A DNA stretch of 64,000 bases from Streptomyces fuscichromogenes (GCF_014645815.1 NZ_BMML01000021.1:62001-126000), one strand, 5' to 3'. Counted from the first letter of the stretch, positions 26,162-35,377 are shown. The notes: a model not told the origin generated them from the sequence alone. Translations and numbers: made by a program.

Positions 26162-27457
26162 GTGTCCGAGTTCTTCGACCAGGTCTGGTCGTGGATCGTC
26201 GAGGCTGTGGGGGAAACATCGTGGCGAGAGCTGATGCCGCTGGGGCTTGCCGGACTGTTCGTCTGGGCGCTCTGGCTGTACCGGGCAGTGCTCTCCCGAT
26301 TCGCCAAGCCGGTCGTCAACGACTTCCGTACCACCGTCTCCGTCGTGGTCCCGGCCTACCGGGAAGACCCGGAGATCCTGCTGGAGTGCCTGGAGAGCTG
26401 GCTCGCCCAGGATCCGGCTGAGATCATCATCGTTCCCGACGTGGAGGACCACGAGGTACTGCACCGGCTGTCGCTGGTGGAGGATCCCCGGGTCCGGGTG
26501 CTCGCCTTCGAGCACAGGGGGAAACGTTCCGCCTTGGGCGTCGGCATGCGCGCCGCCACAGGCGAGGTCCTCGTCCTGGCGGACTCCGACACCCGCTGGG
26601 AGCCGGGGCTGCTGGACGCCGTGCAGATGCCCTTCGCCGATCCGACCGTCGGCGGGGTCGGCACCCAGCAGAACGTCCACCAGCGCACGACCAGCGTCTG
26701 GCGCCGTATCGCCGACTGGCTGGTCAACCTCCGCTACTACGACTACGTTCCGGCCATGGGCCGGGCCGGTGCGGTGGCCTGTCTGTCCGGCCGTACCGCC
26801 GCCTACCGCCGCGCGGCGGTCATGCCCGTGCTGGAGAACCTGGAGAACGAGTTCTTCCTCGGCCGCCGCTGTGTGGCGGGCGACGACGGCAGGCTGACCT
26901 GGCTGGTGCTCGCCTCGGGCTACAAGACCGTGCACCAGTCCTCCGCGCGGGCGATCTCCATGTTCCCGTCGTCCTTCCGGGCCTTCGTGAAGCAGCGCGT
27001 CCGGTGGAGCCGCAACTCCTACCGGTGCTACCTCACCGCGGTGTACAAGGGCTGGCTATGGCGGGTCCCGCTGGTCACCAAGATCACGGTCCTGCAGATC
27101 CTGCTGACCCCGGTCACCATGGGCATGGCCCTCGGCTATCTGCTGCTGAGCCGGCTGGACTTCAGCGGCCGCGGCATCGTCCTCACCCTGATCTGGCTGC
27201 TGCTGGGCCGTGCCGTCCGGGGCTACTCGCACCTGCGCAGGCACCCGCAGGAGATCCTCCTGCTGCCGCTGACGGCCCTCGTGATCATCATGATCTCGCT
27301 GCCGATCAAGCTGTACGCCTTCGTCACCATGAACAAGCAGGGCTGGCTCACCCGCAGCAGCACCAGCATCGGGGGCGAGGGCCAGAGCGCGGCCACCCTC
27401 TCCGGATCCGCCGGCGGCGGTCAGAGCCACTCCGCCCTCCAGCCCGAGGTGATCTGA
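26162..27457 (+). CDS. Processive family-2 glycosyltransferase (hyaluronan/cellulose-synthase-like)
   Basis: The 431-residue protein has an N-terminal transmembrane helix, a GT2 catalytic domain (SVVVPAYRED, LADSDTRWEPG with the DxD-type metal motif, and the processivity motif KQRVRWSRN corresponding to QxxRW) and about four C-terminal transmembrane helices that form the export channel. It should polymerise a UDP- or GDP-sugar at the membrane and extrude the chain. With UDP-glucose dehydrogenase at 31036, a uronic-acid-containing polymer is likely. GTG at 26162 was chosen because a GGGGGAG ribosome site lies 9-11 bases upstream; GTG at 26141 is an alternative. The next gene starts 4 bases after the stop. 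Confidence 0.88.
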   Translation: MSEFFDQVWSWIVEAVGETSWRELMPLGLAGLFVWALWLYRAVLSRFAKPVVNDFRTTVSVVVPAYREDPEILLECLESWLAQDPAEIIIVPDVEDHEVLHRLSLVEDPRVRVLAFEHRGKRSALGVGMRAATGEVLVLADSDTRWEPGLLDAVQMPFADPTVGGVGTQQNVHQRTTSVWRRIADWLVNLRYYDYVPAMGRAGAVACLSGRTAAYRRAAVMPVLENLENEFFLGRRCVAGDDGRLTWLVLASGYKTVHQSSARAISMFPSSFRAFVKQRVRWSRNSYRCYLTAVYKGWLWRVPLVTKITVLQILLTPVTMGMALGYLLLSRLDFSGRGIVLTLIWLLLGRAVRGYSHLRRHPQEILLLPLTALVIIMISLPIKLYAFVTMNKQGWLTRSSTSIGGEGQSAATLSGSAGGGQSHSALQPEVI

Positions 27458-27461
27458 CGCC

Positions 27462-29495
27462 ATGGCAACCCCCCGCACGACGGATCCCCTCACGGATCCC
27501 CTCACGGATCCCCTCACGGATCCCCTCACGGATCCCCTCACGGATCCCCTCACGGATCCCCTGACTGATCTGGCCACGAAGAGAAGACCCGGCGCCGGCA
27601 CCCGGCTGCGCCGGGCCGGTGCCGGAGCGGCGGCCGTGCTCGGCGCCTTCGCGGTGGCGGCGACGCTGCTGCTGGGCGCCTCGGCCACGGCCCACGCCGA
27701 CGGGGACGGCGACAGGAAGCAGAAACTGGCCGGCCAGGACGCCGAGACCCAGGCCGCGCTGGTCGCCGACGAGGACCACCGGCTCAACCAGGTACGGGCC
27801 TTCACCTCGGTGGCGCCCTTGCAGAGCACCAAGTGGACCGTGCCGTACCGGCTGGACACCGACAACGGGTACACCCTGGTCCTCACCGAGCGCAGAGCCG
27901 CCTACACGGTGGCCGACCTGCTGCGACTCGCCCCGCAGACCTTCGTGCGGCGCAAGGACGGCTCGTATGTGCTGACCGAGAACATCTACCTCAACGTCGG
28001 CGCCAAGCTGAAGCTGTCCAACCCGGGCGGCCTCACCCTGCGGATGGCCAGCAACCGCAGCGGCTTCGTCTCCATCGTCTCCTTCGGCGGCGAACTGTCC
28101 CTCCAGGGCACCGCGCAGGCCCCGCTGACCGTCACCAGCTGGGACCCGCAGGCCAACAAGGCCGACACCGACGTCCGGGACGGCCGCGCCTACATCCGCA
28201 CCATCGGCGGGCAGTTCGAGATGACGCACGCGAAACTCTCGAACCTGGGCTTCTGGAGCGGCCGCACCGGCGGGCTCAGCCTCACCGGCACCGACCGGCC
28301 GAACACCGGTTCGCTGGAGGACACCGGGCAGGTGCACGGCAAGACCGCGCGCGAGCGCGAGCGGGCCGACGCACAGGACGACCGGAGCACCAGCAGCGGT
28401 GACGTCATGGCCATGCCCTCGGGCGCGCTGACCACGCCCGACGCCCGCTTCTCGACCGCCGGTCTCTCCTACGTCTCCGGGTCGATCACGCACTCGACCA
28501 TCACCGGCAACGCGTTCGGGATCTTCATCTCCAGCGCGACCGGCATCGAGATCAGCGACACGACCGTGGCGGACAGCCTGGAGGACGGGGTGGTGCTGCA
28601 CCGGTTCGTCTCCAGCTCGCTCGTGCAGCGCACGGTCGCGAAGGACAACGGCGGCGACGGCTTCATCCTCTCCCGGGCCACCCAGCAGGTGCGGATCAGC
28701 GGCTCCACCGCCGAGGGCAACGGCGGCAACGGCTACACGCTCAGCGGCAAGCCGCTCGCCGACGGCCCCTCCGCCTCCGGGCAGGCCGTCGACAGCTACG
28801 GCTCCAACTCGGTCGCCAACAGCGTGGCCAAGGACAACGGCCGGTACGGCGTCGAGGTGCTGGGCGGTTTCGACGTCGGGGTCCAGAACAACCGCATCGA
28901 GGGCGGTGACATGGGCATCGTGGCCCGCCTGGCCGCGGACAAGGTGTCCATCACCGGCAACCGCCTGACCGGCCAGAACCGGCAGGGCATCTCGGTGCGG
29001 GACGGCGTCAGCGACGCCACGGTCACCGGCAACATCATCGACGGCCCGGAGACCGGCGTGTACGTCCGCGATTCCGCCGCCGAGATACGCGGCAACACCG
29101 TCCAGGACGCCACCAACCACGGCGTCAGCCTGGTCGGGGGCGTGGACGGCACCACGGTCTCGTTCAACGTGATCGCCGGGGTCGGCCCCAGCGCGCTGGA
29201 CTCCAGCCGCTCGCACGGCGGTGCCTCCATCAAGGAGAACCAGACCTTCGCCTGGTACGACACCAGTTCCTTCTGGGTCAAGGTCAAGCACTACGCGAGC
29301 CCGATGACCCTGCTGTGGACGGGCATCCTGCTGCTCATCCTGTTCTCGGCCGCCATGGGCCGGCGCCGGCGCCGGGCGAGCGGGCGGGGCGCCGGCATCG
29401 TCCACCCGTACTCCGACAAGGCCCCGCTGCCCGCTCCGCCGCCGGACGAGATCGCCGTGGCAGGCCGCCGACGGGAGCCGGTGATGAGCGAATGA
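27462..29495 (+). CDS. Membrane-anchored parallel beta-helix protein (AlgG/NosD-like)
   Basis: The 677-residue protein begins with seven DPLT tetrapeptides encoded by a near-perfect 12-base tandem repeat (27482-27565). A hydrophobic signal segment follows (AVLGAFAVAATLLLGASATA). The middle is a right-handed beta-helix of many NxxxxNxxxG-like turns (ITHSTITGNAFGIFISSATG and others), a fold shared with alginate epimerases, lyases and NosD. The C-terminus has one transmembrane helix (PMTLLWTGILLLILFSAAMG), a basic RRRRR cluster and a cytoplasmic tail. It probably acts on or shields a nascent polysaccharide outside the membrane. It starts 4 bases after the glycosyltransferase and overlaps the next gene by 4 bases. 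Confidence 0.82.
   Translation: MATPRTTDPLTDPLTDPLTDPLTDPLTDPLTDPLTDLATKRRPGAGTRLRRAGAGAAAVLGAFAVAATLLLGASATAHADGDGDRKQKLAGQDAETQAALVADEDHRLNQVRAFTSVAPLQSTKWTVPYRLDTDNGYTLVLTERRAAYTVADLLRLAPQTFVRRKDGSYVLTENIYLNVGAKLKLSNPGGLTLRMASNRSGFVSIVSFGGELSLQGTAQAPLTVTSWDPQANKADTDVRDGRAYIRTIGGQFEMTHAKLSNLGFWSGRTGGLSLTGTDRPNTGSLEDTGQVHGKTARERERADAQDDRSTSSGDVMAMPSGALTTPDARFSTAGLSYVSGSITHSTITGNAFGIFISSATGIEISDTTVADSLEDGVVLHRFVSSSLVQRTVAKDNGGDGFILSRATQQVRISGSTAEGNGGNGYTLSGKPLADGPSASGQAVDSYGSNSVANSVAKDNGRYGVEVLGGFDVGVQNNRIEGGDMGIVARLAADKVSITGNRLTGQNRQGISVRDGVSDATVTGNIIDGPETGVYVRDSAAEIRGNTVQDATNHGVSLVGGVDGTTVSFNVIAGVGPSALDSSRSHGGASIKENQTFAWYDTSSFWVKVKHYASPMTLLWTGILLLILFSAAMGRRRRRASGRGAGIVHPYSDKAPLPAPPPDEIAVAGRRREPVMSE
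27482..27565 (+). repeat. Seven 12-bp tandem repeats at the start of the beta-helix gene
   Basis: The unit GGATCCCCTCAC is repeated six times exactly, and a seventh time with one change (GGATCCCCTGAC), giving the residues DPLT seven times. Twelve is a multiple of three, so slippage would alter the length of the N-terminal tail without breaking the reading frame. It lies ahead of the signal segment. Confidence 0.95.
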
Positions 29496-30916
29496 GCGAC
29501 GACACCCCGACGACACCGGCCGCCGAAGACCCCGGCGCGCCCCACGACGACGGCGCGCCCCGCGATGGCGGTGGCCTGGGCGGCGGCAGTGTGCCAGGCA
29601 CTGGTGGCGGCCCGGATGGCGGCGGTGTACCGAGTGGCAGCGTGCCCGGGGGTGGGCGTGGACCGGAGGGTGGTGGTCCGGGGGGTGAGTCCGTTGTGGA
29701 GCGGTTGCGCAGGGGGTGGGTCACCGGTGGGCCGCCGGTCTGGATCGCCTCGGCCGCTCTGGTGATCTCGGTGGTGGCGCTGATCGTGGCGGGGGTCTCC
29801 GCAGGTGACGGCCGGCCCGTCGTGTACGGCGCCGGTCCCACCGCCGGTCCCACCATCCCGGTCGCCGAGCCGACCGACGACACGGACGGAACGAACGGAA
29901 CGGACGGCGCGGACGGCGCGGACGGCACCGGCGACCCCGGTGCCACCGCCTCCGGCGACCCGGCCTCGCCCACTGCCACCGCCACCGCGACCGGCTCGGC
30001 CGCCGTCGTGGCCTCCGGGCCGGTCAAGTGCCCGGCCGCCACCGTCACCGTCGGCGACGCCAAGTCCCTGAAGACGGCGTTGGACCAGGCCCGGCCCGGC
30101 GATGTCATCCAGATGCGGGACGGGGTCTACGCGGACCGTTTCACCGCCGCCACCCCCGGTACGGCGGCTCGTCCGATCTTCCTGTGCGGCGGTCCCGGCG
30201 CGGTGATCGACGCGGGGGACGTCGACGGCGGCTACGCCTTCCACCTCGACGGCGCCAGCCACTGGCGGCTGATCGGGTTCACCGTCCGCAACGGCCAGAA
30301 GGGGGTCATGGCCGACGCGGTCCAGGGCACCGTCATCCAGGGCCTGACCGTCGAGAACATCGGCGACGAGGGCATCCACCTGCGCGACTTCAGCTCCGGG
30401 AACGTGGTCCAGGACAACACCGTCCGCGCCACGGGGAAGCGCAAGGAGACCTTCGGCGAGGGCATCTACGTCGGGTCCGCGGAGTCCAACTGGTGCACCG
30501 TCACCGACTGCAAGCCGGACAAGAGCGACGACAACGTGATCCGCGGCAACCATGTCAGCGACACCACCGCCGAGTCCGTCGACGTCAAGGAGGGCACCAC
30601 CGGGGGCTCCCTGCTCGGCAACACCTTCGACGGCGCAGCCCTCAGCGGAGGTCACAACGACTCCTGGGTCGACATCAAGGGCAACGACTGGCTGATCAAG
30701 GGCAACGTCGGCCGCCACTCCCGTGAGGACGGCTTCCAGACCCACCAGATCCTCGACGGCTGGGGCACCGGGAACGTCTTCCAGGGCAACACCGCCCAGG
30801 TGGACGGCCCCGGCTACGGCTTCCACTTCGCGCCCGCCGAGAACAACAAGGTCACCTGCGACAACAAGGCCACCGACGCGGCCAAGGGCCTCGCCAACGT
30901 CGCCTGCTCCTCCTGA
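29492..30916 (+). CDS. Parallel beta-helix carbohydrate lyase/epimerase-like protein
   Basis: The 474-residue protein has a Gly/Pro/Ser-rich cytoplasmic start (about residues 1-80, repeated GGG/SVPG), a transmembrane helix (PPVWIASAALVISVVALIVA), a Thr/Ala/Asp/Gly-rich linker and a parallel beta-helix domain (about 185-470) with GDVIQMRDGVYADRF, like PL6-type polysaccharide lyases and chondroitinase-B relatives. A distal MDxKEGT-like segment and NDSWVDIKGNDWLIKG support the beta-helix fold. No catalytic residues can be assigned without alignment, so lyase and epimerase are both open. It overlaps the upstream gene by 4 bases (ATGA). Confidence 0.78.
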   Translation: MSDDTPTTPAAEDPGAPHDDGAPRDGGGLGGGSVPGTGGGPDGGGVPSGSVPGGGRGPEGGGPGGESVVERLRRGWVTGGPPVWIASAALVISVVALIVAGVSAGDGRPVVYGAGPTAGPTIPVAEPTDDTDGTNGTDGADGADGTGDPGATASGDPASPTATATATGSAAVVASGPVKCPAATVTVGDAKSLKTALDQARPGDVIQMRDGVYADRFTAATPGTAARPIFLCGGPGAVIDAGDVDGGYAFHLDGASHWRLIGFTVRNGQKGVMADAVQGTVIQGLTVENIGDEGIHLRDFSSGNVVQDNTVRATGKRKETFGEGIYVGSAESNWCTVTDCKPDKSDDNVIRGNHVSDTTAESVDVKEGTTGGSLLGNTFDGAALSGGHNDSWVDIKGNDWLIKGNVGRHSREDGFQTHQILDGWGTGNVFQGNTAQVDGPGYGFHFAPAENNKVTCDNKATDAAKGLANVACSS

Positions 30917-30922
30917 CGCCGC

Positions 30923-30946
30923 GGGGCCCGGCCGCACCCGGGCCCC
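30923..30946. terminator. Hairpin between the beta-helix gene and UDP-glucose dehydrogenase
   Basis: GGGGCCCGG and CCGGGCCCC form a 9-base stem with a 6-base loop, extended by an imperfect GCCGC/GCGGC. It lies 6 bases after the beta-helix gene stop, so the dehydrogenase may have its own promoter in the next 90 bases. Confidence 0.65.
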
Positions 30947-31035
30947 ACGCGGCCGCAGTTCCCGCTCCTTCCACCCACCCACACGCGCTTCTTCGGCATG
31001 CGCGTCTTCCGCTCGGGAATCCCCTCGGAGGCATC

Positions 31036-32379
31036 ATGGACACTCTTCTCGACGGCACCGCCGCTCCCCGTCTCACGGTCATCGGCACCGGCTACCTGGG
31101 CGCCACGCACGCCGTGTGCATGGCGGCGCTCGGCTACGAGGTGCTCGGCGTCGACGTCGATCCCGGCAAGATCGAGCTGCTGAGATCCGGGCAGGTGCCG
31201 TTCTTCGAGCCAGGGCTGCCCGAACTCCTCGTCAAGGCGCAGGAGTCAGGCCGGCTGCACTTCACGACCAGCCTCGTGGAGGCCGCGGAGTTCGGCGACA
31301 TCCACTTCGTCTGCGTGGGCACCCCGCAGCAGCCCGGTTCCTATGCCGCTGACCTCAGCCACGTGGAGGGCGCGGTGACCGAGCTGGCCCGGCATCTGCG
31401 CCGCCGGGCCCTGGTGGTCGGCAAGTCGACGGTTCCGGTGGGTACCGCGGCCCGTCTCGCGGAGCTGGTCCGGAACACCGCGCCGGCCGGGGACGCCGTG
31501 GAGCTGGCCTGGAACCCGGAGTTCCTGCGGGAGGGCTTCGCGGTGGACGACACCCTGCACCCCGACCGGCTGGTGTTCGGCACCGAGTCCGCGTGGGCGG
31601 AGCAGCAGCTGCGCGCCGCGTTCGCGCCCGTCATCGCGCAGGGCACCCCGGTGGTGGTCGCCGACCTGCCGACCGCCGAACTGGTCAAGGTCGCCGCCAA
31701 CTCGTTCCTGGCCACGAAGATCTCGTACATCAACGCCATGGCGGAGGTCTGCGAGGCCACCGGCGCCGACGTGCACCTGCTGGCGGAGGCGCTGGCCTAC
31801 GACGACCGGATCGGGGGCCGGTTCCTGCGGCCGGGTCTCGGCTTCGGCGGCGGCTGCCTGCCCAAGGACATCAGGGCGTTCATCCACCGTGCCGAGGAAC
31901 TGGACGTCGCCCAGGCGGTCGCCTTCCTGCGCGAGGTGGACGCGATCAACCAGCGCCGCCGGGCCCGCACCGTGGACCTGGTCCGTGAGCTGGTCGGCGG
32001 CGATCTGGCCGGGACGAAGGTGGCCGCGCTCGGGGCGGCCTTCAAGCCCGACTCCGACGACATCCGGGACGCCCCGGCGCTGGACGTCGCCGCCGCCCTG
32101 CACCGGGCCGGCGCCCTGGTGACGGTCTACGACCCGGTGGCGATGGACAACGCCCGCCGCGTCCACCCCGAACTGACCTACGGGACGGACGCGTTGCAGG
32201 CCGCGACGGGCGCCGACGTGGTGGTGCTGCTCACCGAGTGGACGCAGTTCCGGGAGATCGACCCGGAGGTGATGGGCGCCGTGGTGAACCGGCGCCGGGT
32301 CGTGGACGGCCGGCACGCCCTCGACCCCGCCCAGTGGCGGGCGGCCGGCTGGGAGTACCGGGCGCTGGGCCGCAACTGA
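31036..32379 (+). CDS. UDP-glucose/GDP-mannose 6-dehydrogenase family protein
   Basis: This enzyme oxidises a nucleotide sugar to the uronate with two NAD+. The 447-residue protein has the NAD-binding GTGYLG near residue 16, the central domain (ELVKVAANSFLATKISYINA) and the catalytic cysteine in GFGGGCLPKD (Cys274), followed by the C-terminal UDP-binding domain (KPDSDDIRDAPALDV). UDP-glucose dehydrogenase is the likelier activity and would supply UDP-glucuronate to the glycosyltransferase at 26162. GDP-mannose dehydrogenase is possible. It begins at ATG 31036, 119 bases after the beta-helix gene. Confidence 0.9.
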   Translation: MDTLLDGTAAPRLTVIGTGYLGATHAVCMAALGYEVLGVDVDPGKIELLRSGQVPFFEPGLPELLVKAQESGRLHFTTSLVEAAEFGDIHFVCVGTPQQPGSYAADLSHVEGAVTELARHLRRRALVVGKSTVPVGTAARLAELVRNTAPAGDAVELAWNPEFLREGFAVDDTLHPDRLVFGTESAWAEQQLRAAFAPVIAQGTPVVVADLPTAELVKVAANSFLATKISYINAMAEVCEATGADVHLLAEALAYDDRIGGRFLRPGLGFGGGCLPKDIRAFIHRAEELDVAQAVAFLREVDAINQRRRARTVDLVRELVGGDLAGTKVAALGAAFKPDSDDIRDAPALDVAAALHRAGALVTVYDPVAMDNARRVHPELTYGTDALQAATGADVVVLLTEWTQFREIDPEVMGAVVNRRRVVDGRHALDPAQWRAAGWEYRALGRN

Positions 32380-32410
32380 CCCGGGAACGGGGCCGGTTCG
32401 GACGGGCCGT

Positions 32411-33133
32411 TCAGGCGAACTCGGCGAGGGCGCGCGCCACGATGGCCTCCAGCTGCTGGTGGTGCGCGCCCTTCCAGTACGCGCGACCGCACTCCGCGCA
32501 CCGCGCGAAGACGTCGTACGACTTCTGGGTCCCGCCCTTCAGCTGGTCCGCCACCTGCTCCTTGGTGGCCTCCTGCAGCAGGCCGTTGCAGGCCGTGCAG
32601 CGGGTCCAGGGGCGCAGCTCGGGGGCGAACCGGTCGAGGATGTCGCGGAGCTGCTCGTCGGGTCCGGTGCTGTAGACGTAGGCGCCGGCCCAGATTTCAC
32701 GGCGGCGCAGCAGGCCCCGGTCGCGGCTCAGCAGCACGCGCCGCTCGGCCGCCGAGCGGGCCGCGAGGGCCGGGTCGCCGATGTCCGTCGACTCGTACGC
32801 CGTGTCCACGCCGAGGAGGCGCAGCCGGCGGGCCAGGGTGCCGAGGTGGACGTCGAGGAGGAAGCGCAGCGGAGCGCCGGGCACCCGCTGGGGGCGGGCG
32901 ACCGGGCGTACGGTCACCCGCTCGCCCTGTGCCGGGACGTGGGCGACGGGGACCTCGCGGCCGTCCACGACCAGGGCGCCCACCTCGGTGAGGGGGACAC
33001 CCAGGGATTCGATCACGTGGCCCAGTGTCGAGACGCCGTCGACGGCGAGCGGGTGGACGCCGACGCGGCGGGCGTGCGCGACGAACAGGGCCAGCTCGGG
33101 GGCGACTTCGACGTGGATCTCGGCGGTGTTCAC
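32411..33133 (-). CDS. Mut7-C RNase-domain protein with ubiquitin-like (MoaD/ThiS) N-terminus
   Basis: The 240-residue protein has an N-terminal beta-grasp domain (about 1-85), a linker, then a Mut7-C domain (FLLDVHLGTLARRLRLLGVD) with a zinc ribbon CxxC (CTACNG and CAECGRAYWKG). Mut7-C is a predicted PIN-like RNase domain. The ubiquitin-like fusion is one of the known architectures of this family; the function is uncharacterised. It converges with UDP-glucose dehydrogenase, and is upstream of nothing obvious; it may be monocistronic. Confidence 0.88.
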   Translation of the reverse strand: MNTAEIHVEVAPELALFVAHARRVGVHPLAVDGVSTLGHVIESLGVPLTEVGALVVDGREVPVAHVPAQGERVTVRPVARPQRVPGAPLRFLLDVHLGTLARRLRLLGVDTAYESTDIGDPALAARSAAERRVLLSRDRGLLRRREIWAGAYVYSTGPDEQLRDILDRFAPELRPWTRCTACNGLLQEATKEQVADQLKGGTQKSYDVFARCAECGRAYWKGAHHQQLEAIVARALAEFA

Positions 33134-33166
33134 CTGGTCAGGATGGCACGGGAGAGGGCCGTGACC

Positions 33167-33808
33167 TCAGTGGTTTTCCGGGGGCAGGCCGTGCTCGATG
33201 ACGTTCAGGGCGCGGTCGACGAGGGCGTTGAAGTCGGGCTCGTGCTCCTGCTCCGCCCAGTACATCGAGGTCTCCATCAGTCCGCCGACGATGGACATCG
33301 CGTAGACCCGTACCTCCAGGCTGTCCGGGTCGCGGCCGGTGCGCTCGCCGATGGCCCGGCGGAGCATGCGGCCGGTGCTCGACATGCTCTCCATCATCCG
33401 TGAGCGCACCGCCGGGACCTCGACCATCAGCCGGGTGCGCAGCCGGGAGACCACGGGGTCGTCCTTCGCGCCCAGCCTGATCGCCCGGTGCATCACATGG
33501 CGGAGGGAGACCGGCCACGGCTCGTCGGCGGGCCGTGCCCGGAGCTCCTCCAGGATGAGCAGGTCGTACTCGTCCGTGAGGACGATGTCCTCCTTGGTCG
33601 GGAAGTACCGGTAGACCGTCGACGGCGACACCTCGGCCCGCTCGGCGATCTGCTCGATCGTCGTCGCGTCGTACCCCTGCTCCGTGACCAGCGCGTACAT
33701 CGCGGTGCGGATCGCCTCGCGGGTCTTGATCTTCTTGCGTTCGCGCAGGCCGAGCCGGGGGTTGTCGGCGGGGGAGAAGGAGGTGTGCGGTGCCGTCATG
33801 CCGGTCAT
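33167..33808 (-). CDS. TetR-family regulator of the adjacent MFS pump
   Basis: The 213-residue protein has a TetR HTH (REAIRTAMYALVTEQGYDAT, then TIEQIAERAEVSPSTVYRYF) at about residues 30-75 and a helical ligand-binding C-terminal domain. Its ATG overlaps the stop of the MFS gene at 33805 (ATGA), so the regulator is co-transcribed downstream of the pump. The operator is probably the TGAGAG/CTCTCA dyad at 35378-35392, in front of the pump. Confidence 0.9.
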   Translation of the reverse strand: MTGMTAPHTSFSPADNPRLGLRERKKIKTREAIRTAMYALVTEQGYDATTIEQIAERAEVSPSTVYRYFPTKEDIVLTDEYDLLILEELRARPADEPWPVSLRHVMHRAIRLGAKDDPVVSRLRTRLMVEVPAVRSRMMESMSSTGRMLRRAIGERTGRDPDSLEVRVYAMSIVGGLMETSMYWAEQEHEPDFNALVDRALNVIEHGLPPENH

Positions 33809-35373
33809 TGTCCGGCATCGGCGGTGGCGGGGGCCACGGCCGGGGACTCGTTCCCTTCGGTACGGCGCTCCACGGGGGCGTTGGGCAGCAGCGCGGCGGC
33901 CAGCAGGGCGGTGGCGAGCGCGGCGACCCCGCAGACCATCAGGACCAGGCCCATGCCGTGCACGTACGAGGCGTTCGCGGAGGCGGCGAGGTGGGCGGAG
34001 CCGGTCTGCCCGGCGACCAGGTGGGCGGCGACCACCGACTCACCGGCGGTGTGGCCGAGCGGGGCGGGCAGGCCGGTCACGTCCAGGCGGTCGCGGAAGG
34101 CACCGGCCAGCAGGCTGCCGAGCAGGGCGATGCCGATCGCGCCGCCGACCTGGCGCGTGGTCATCAGCAGCCCGGATCCGCTGCCCGCCCGGTCCGCGGG
34201 CAGGGCGCCGAGCGCGCCGTCCATCGAGGGGACCACCGAGAAGCCGAAGCCGAGGCCGGCGATGGACAGCCACAGCGCGGTGAAGCCGTAGCCGTCGCCC
34301 ACCGAGGTACGGCTGCCGAGCAGGGCGGCGAAGGTGAGGACGACCAGGCCGGCGGCGACCACGGCGCGGGCGCCGAAGCGGGCGACGACCGGCTGGGCGG
34401 TGCGTGCGGCGATGACCAGGCCGCCCATCATGGGCAGCAGGCGCAGGCCGGTGCCGAAGGCGTCGTTGCCGAGGACCGCCTGGAGGTACTGCGGCAGCAC
34501 GAACAGCAGGCCGGAGAGCACGAACATCACGAGCGTCGCCGCGAGGGTGTTGAGCAGGAAGCCGCGGTGGGTGAGGAGCTCCATGTCGAGCATGGGACGG
34601 CGGGCCCGGCGTTCGCGCAGCACCAGGGCGGTGACGAGGACGACGGCGACGGTGAACAGGGCCAGCACCAGCGGGTCGCCCCAGCCGCGGTCGGGGGCCT
34701 CGATGATCGCGTAGACCAGGGAGCCGAGGCCGATCGCGGTGAGCGCGGTGGACAGGACGTCGACCTTGGGGGAGGCGGGGTCGCTGGTCTCGGGGAGCAG
34801 GAAGACGCAGGCGGCGACCCCGATGGCGGCCATCGGCACGTTGATCAGGAAGACCGAGCCCCACCAGAAGTGGTTCAGCAGGAAGCCGCCGATGATCGGG
34901 CCGAGCGGCAGGCCGAGCGCCGAGGCGGCCGAGACGATACCGACGGCCCGGGTGCGCTCGCCGGGCCCGAACAGCGAGGGCAGCACGGACATCGCGAGCG
35001 GCATCACCAGCGCCGCGCCGACCCCCATGGCCGCGCGGGCGGCGATCACCCAGTTCACGTCGCCGGCCAGCGAGCCCAGTGCGGACCCGGCCAGGAAGAT
35101 CAGCAGGCCGACGACGAGCATCCGGCGGCGGCCGAAGCGGTCGCCGAGCAGTCCCGCGGGCAGCATCAGCGACGCGAAGACGATGACGTACGCGTCCGCC
35201 ATCCACTGCTGCTGGCTGGTGGTGGCGCCGAGCTCCCCGGCCATGGTCGGGAGCGCCACGTTGAGGATCGTCGTGTCGAAGCCGAGCACCAGCATGCTCG
35301 CGACCAGGGCGCCCAGGGCCCACCAGCGGCGGGGGTTCTGGTGTGTCTCATCGAGGTGAGTGACAGTAGCCAT
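33805..35373 (-). CDS. MFS drug:H+ antiporter, EmrB/QacA (14-TM, DHA2) type
   Basis: This is a 522-residue, 14-helix major facilitator. The start region contains LVASMLVLGFDTTILNVALP, the DHA2 motif D1, and GLLGDRFGRRRMLVVGLLI, motif A, with motif C LGLPLGPIIGGFLL. It should export drugs or dyes in exchange for protons. Its first gene-proximal dyad at 35378-35392 overlaps the predicted -10 region. It is co-transcribed with the TetR gene downstream, with a 4-base overlap. The substrate is unknown. ATG at 35373. Confidence 0.92.
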   Translation of the reverse strand: MATVTHLDETHQNPRRWWALGALVASMLVLGFDTTILNVALPTMAGELGATTSQQQWMADAYVIVFASLMLPAGLLGDRFGRRRMLVVGLLIFLAGSALGSLAGDVNWVIAARAAMGVGAALVMPLAMSVLPSLFGPGERTRAVGIVSAASALGLPLGPIIGGFLLNHFWWGSVFLINVPMAAIGVAACVFLLPETSDPASPKVDVLSTALTAIGLGSLVYAIIEAPDRGWGDPLVLALFTVAVVLVTALVLRERRARRPMLDMELLTHRGFLLNTLAATLVMFVLSGLLFVLPQYLQAVLGNDAFGTGLRLLPMMGGLVIAARTAQPVVARFGARAVVAAGLVVLTFAALLGSRTSVGDGYGFTALWLSIAGLGFGFSVVPSMDGALGALPADRAGSGSGLLMTTRQVGGAIGIALLGSLLAGAFRDRLDVTGLPAPLGHTAGESVVAAHLVAGQTGSAHLAASANASYVHGMGLVLMVCGVAALATALLAAALLPNAPVERRTEGNESPAVAPATADAGQ

Positions 35374-35377
35374 GAAA

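Noticed and set aside
27482..27565. 12-bp repeats as an iteron-type replication or partition site
   Set aside because: They lie inside a coding frame encoding DPLT and are next to no replication gene. Chromosomal genes surround them.
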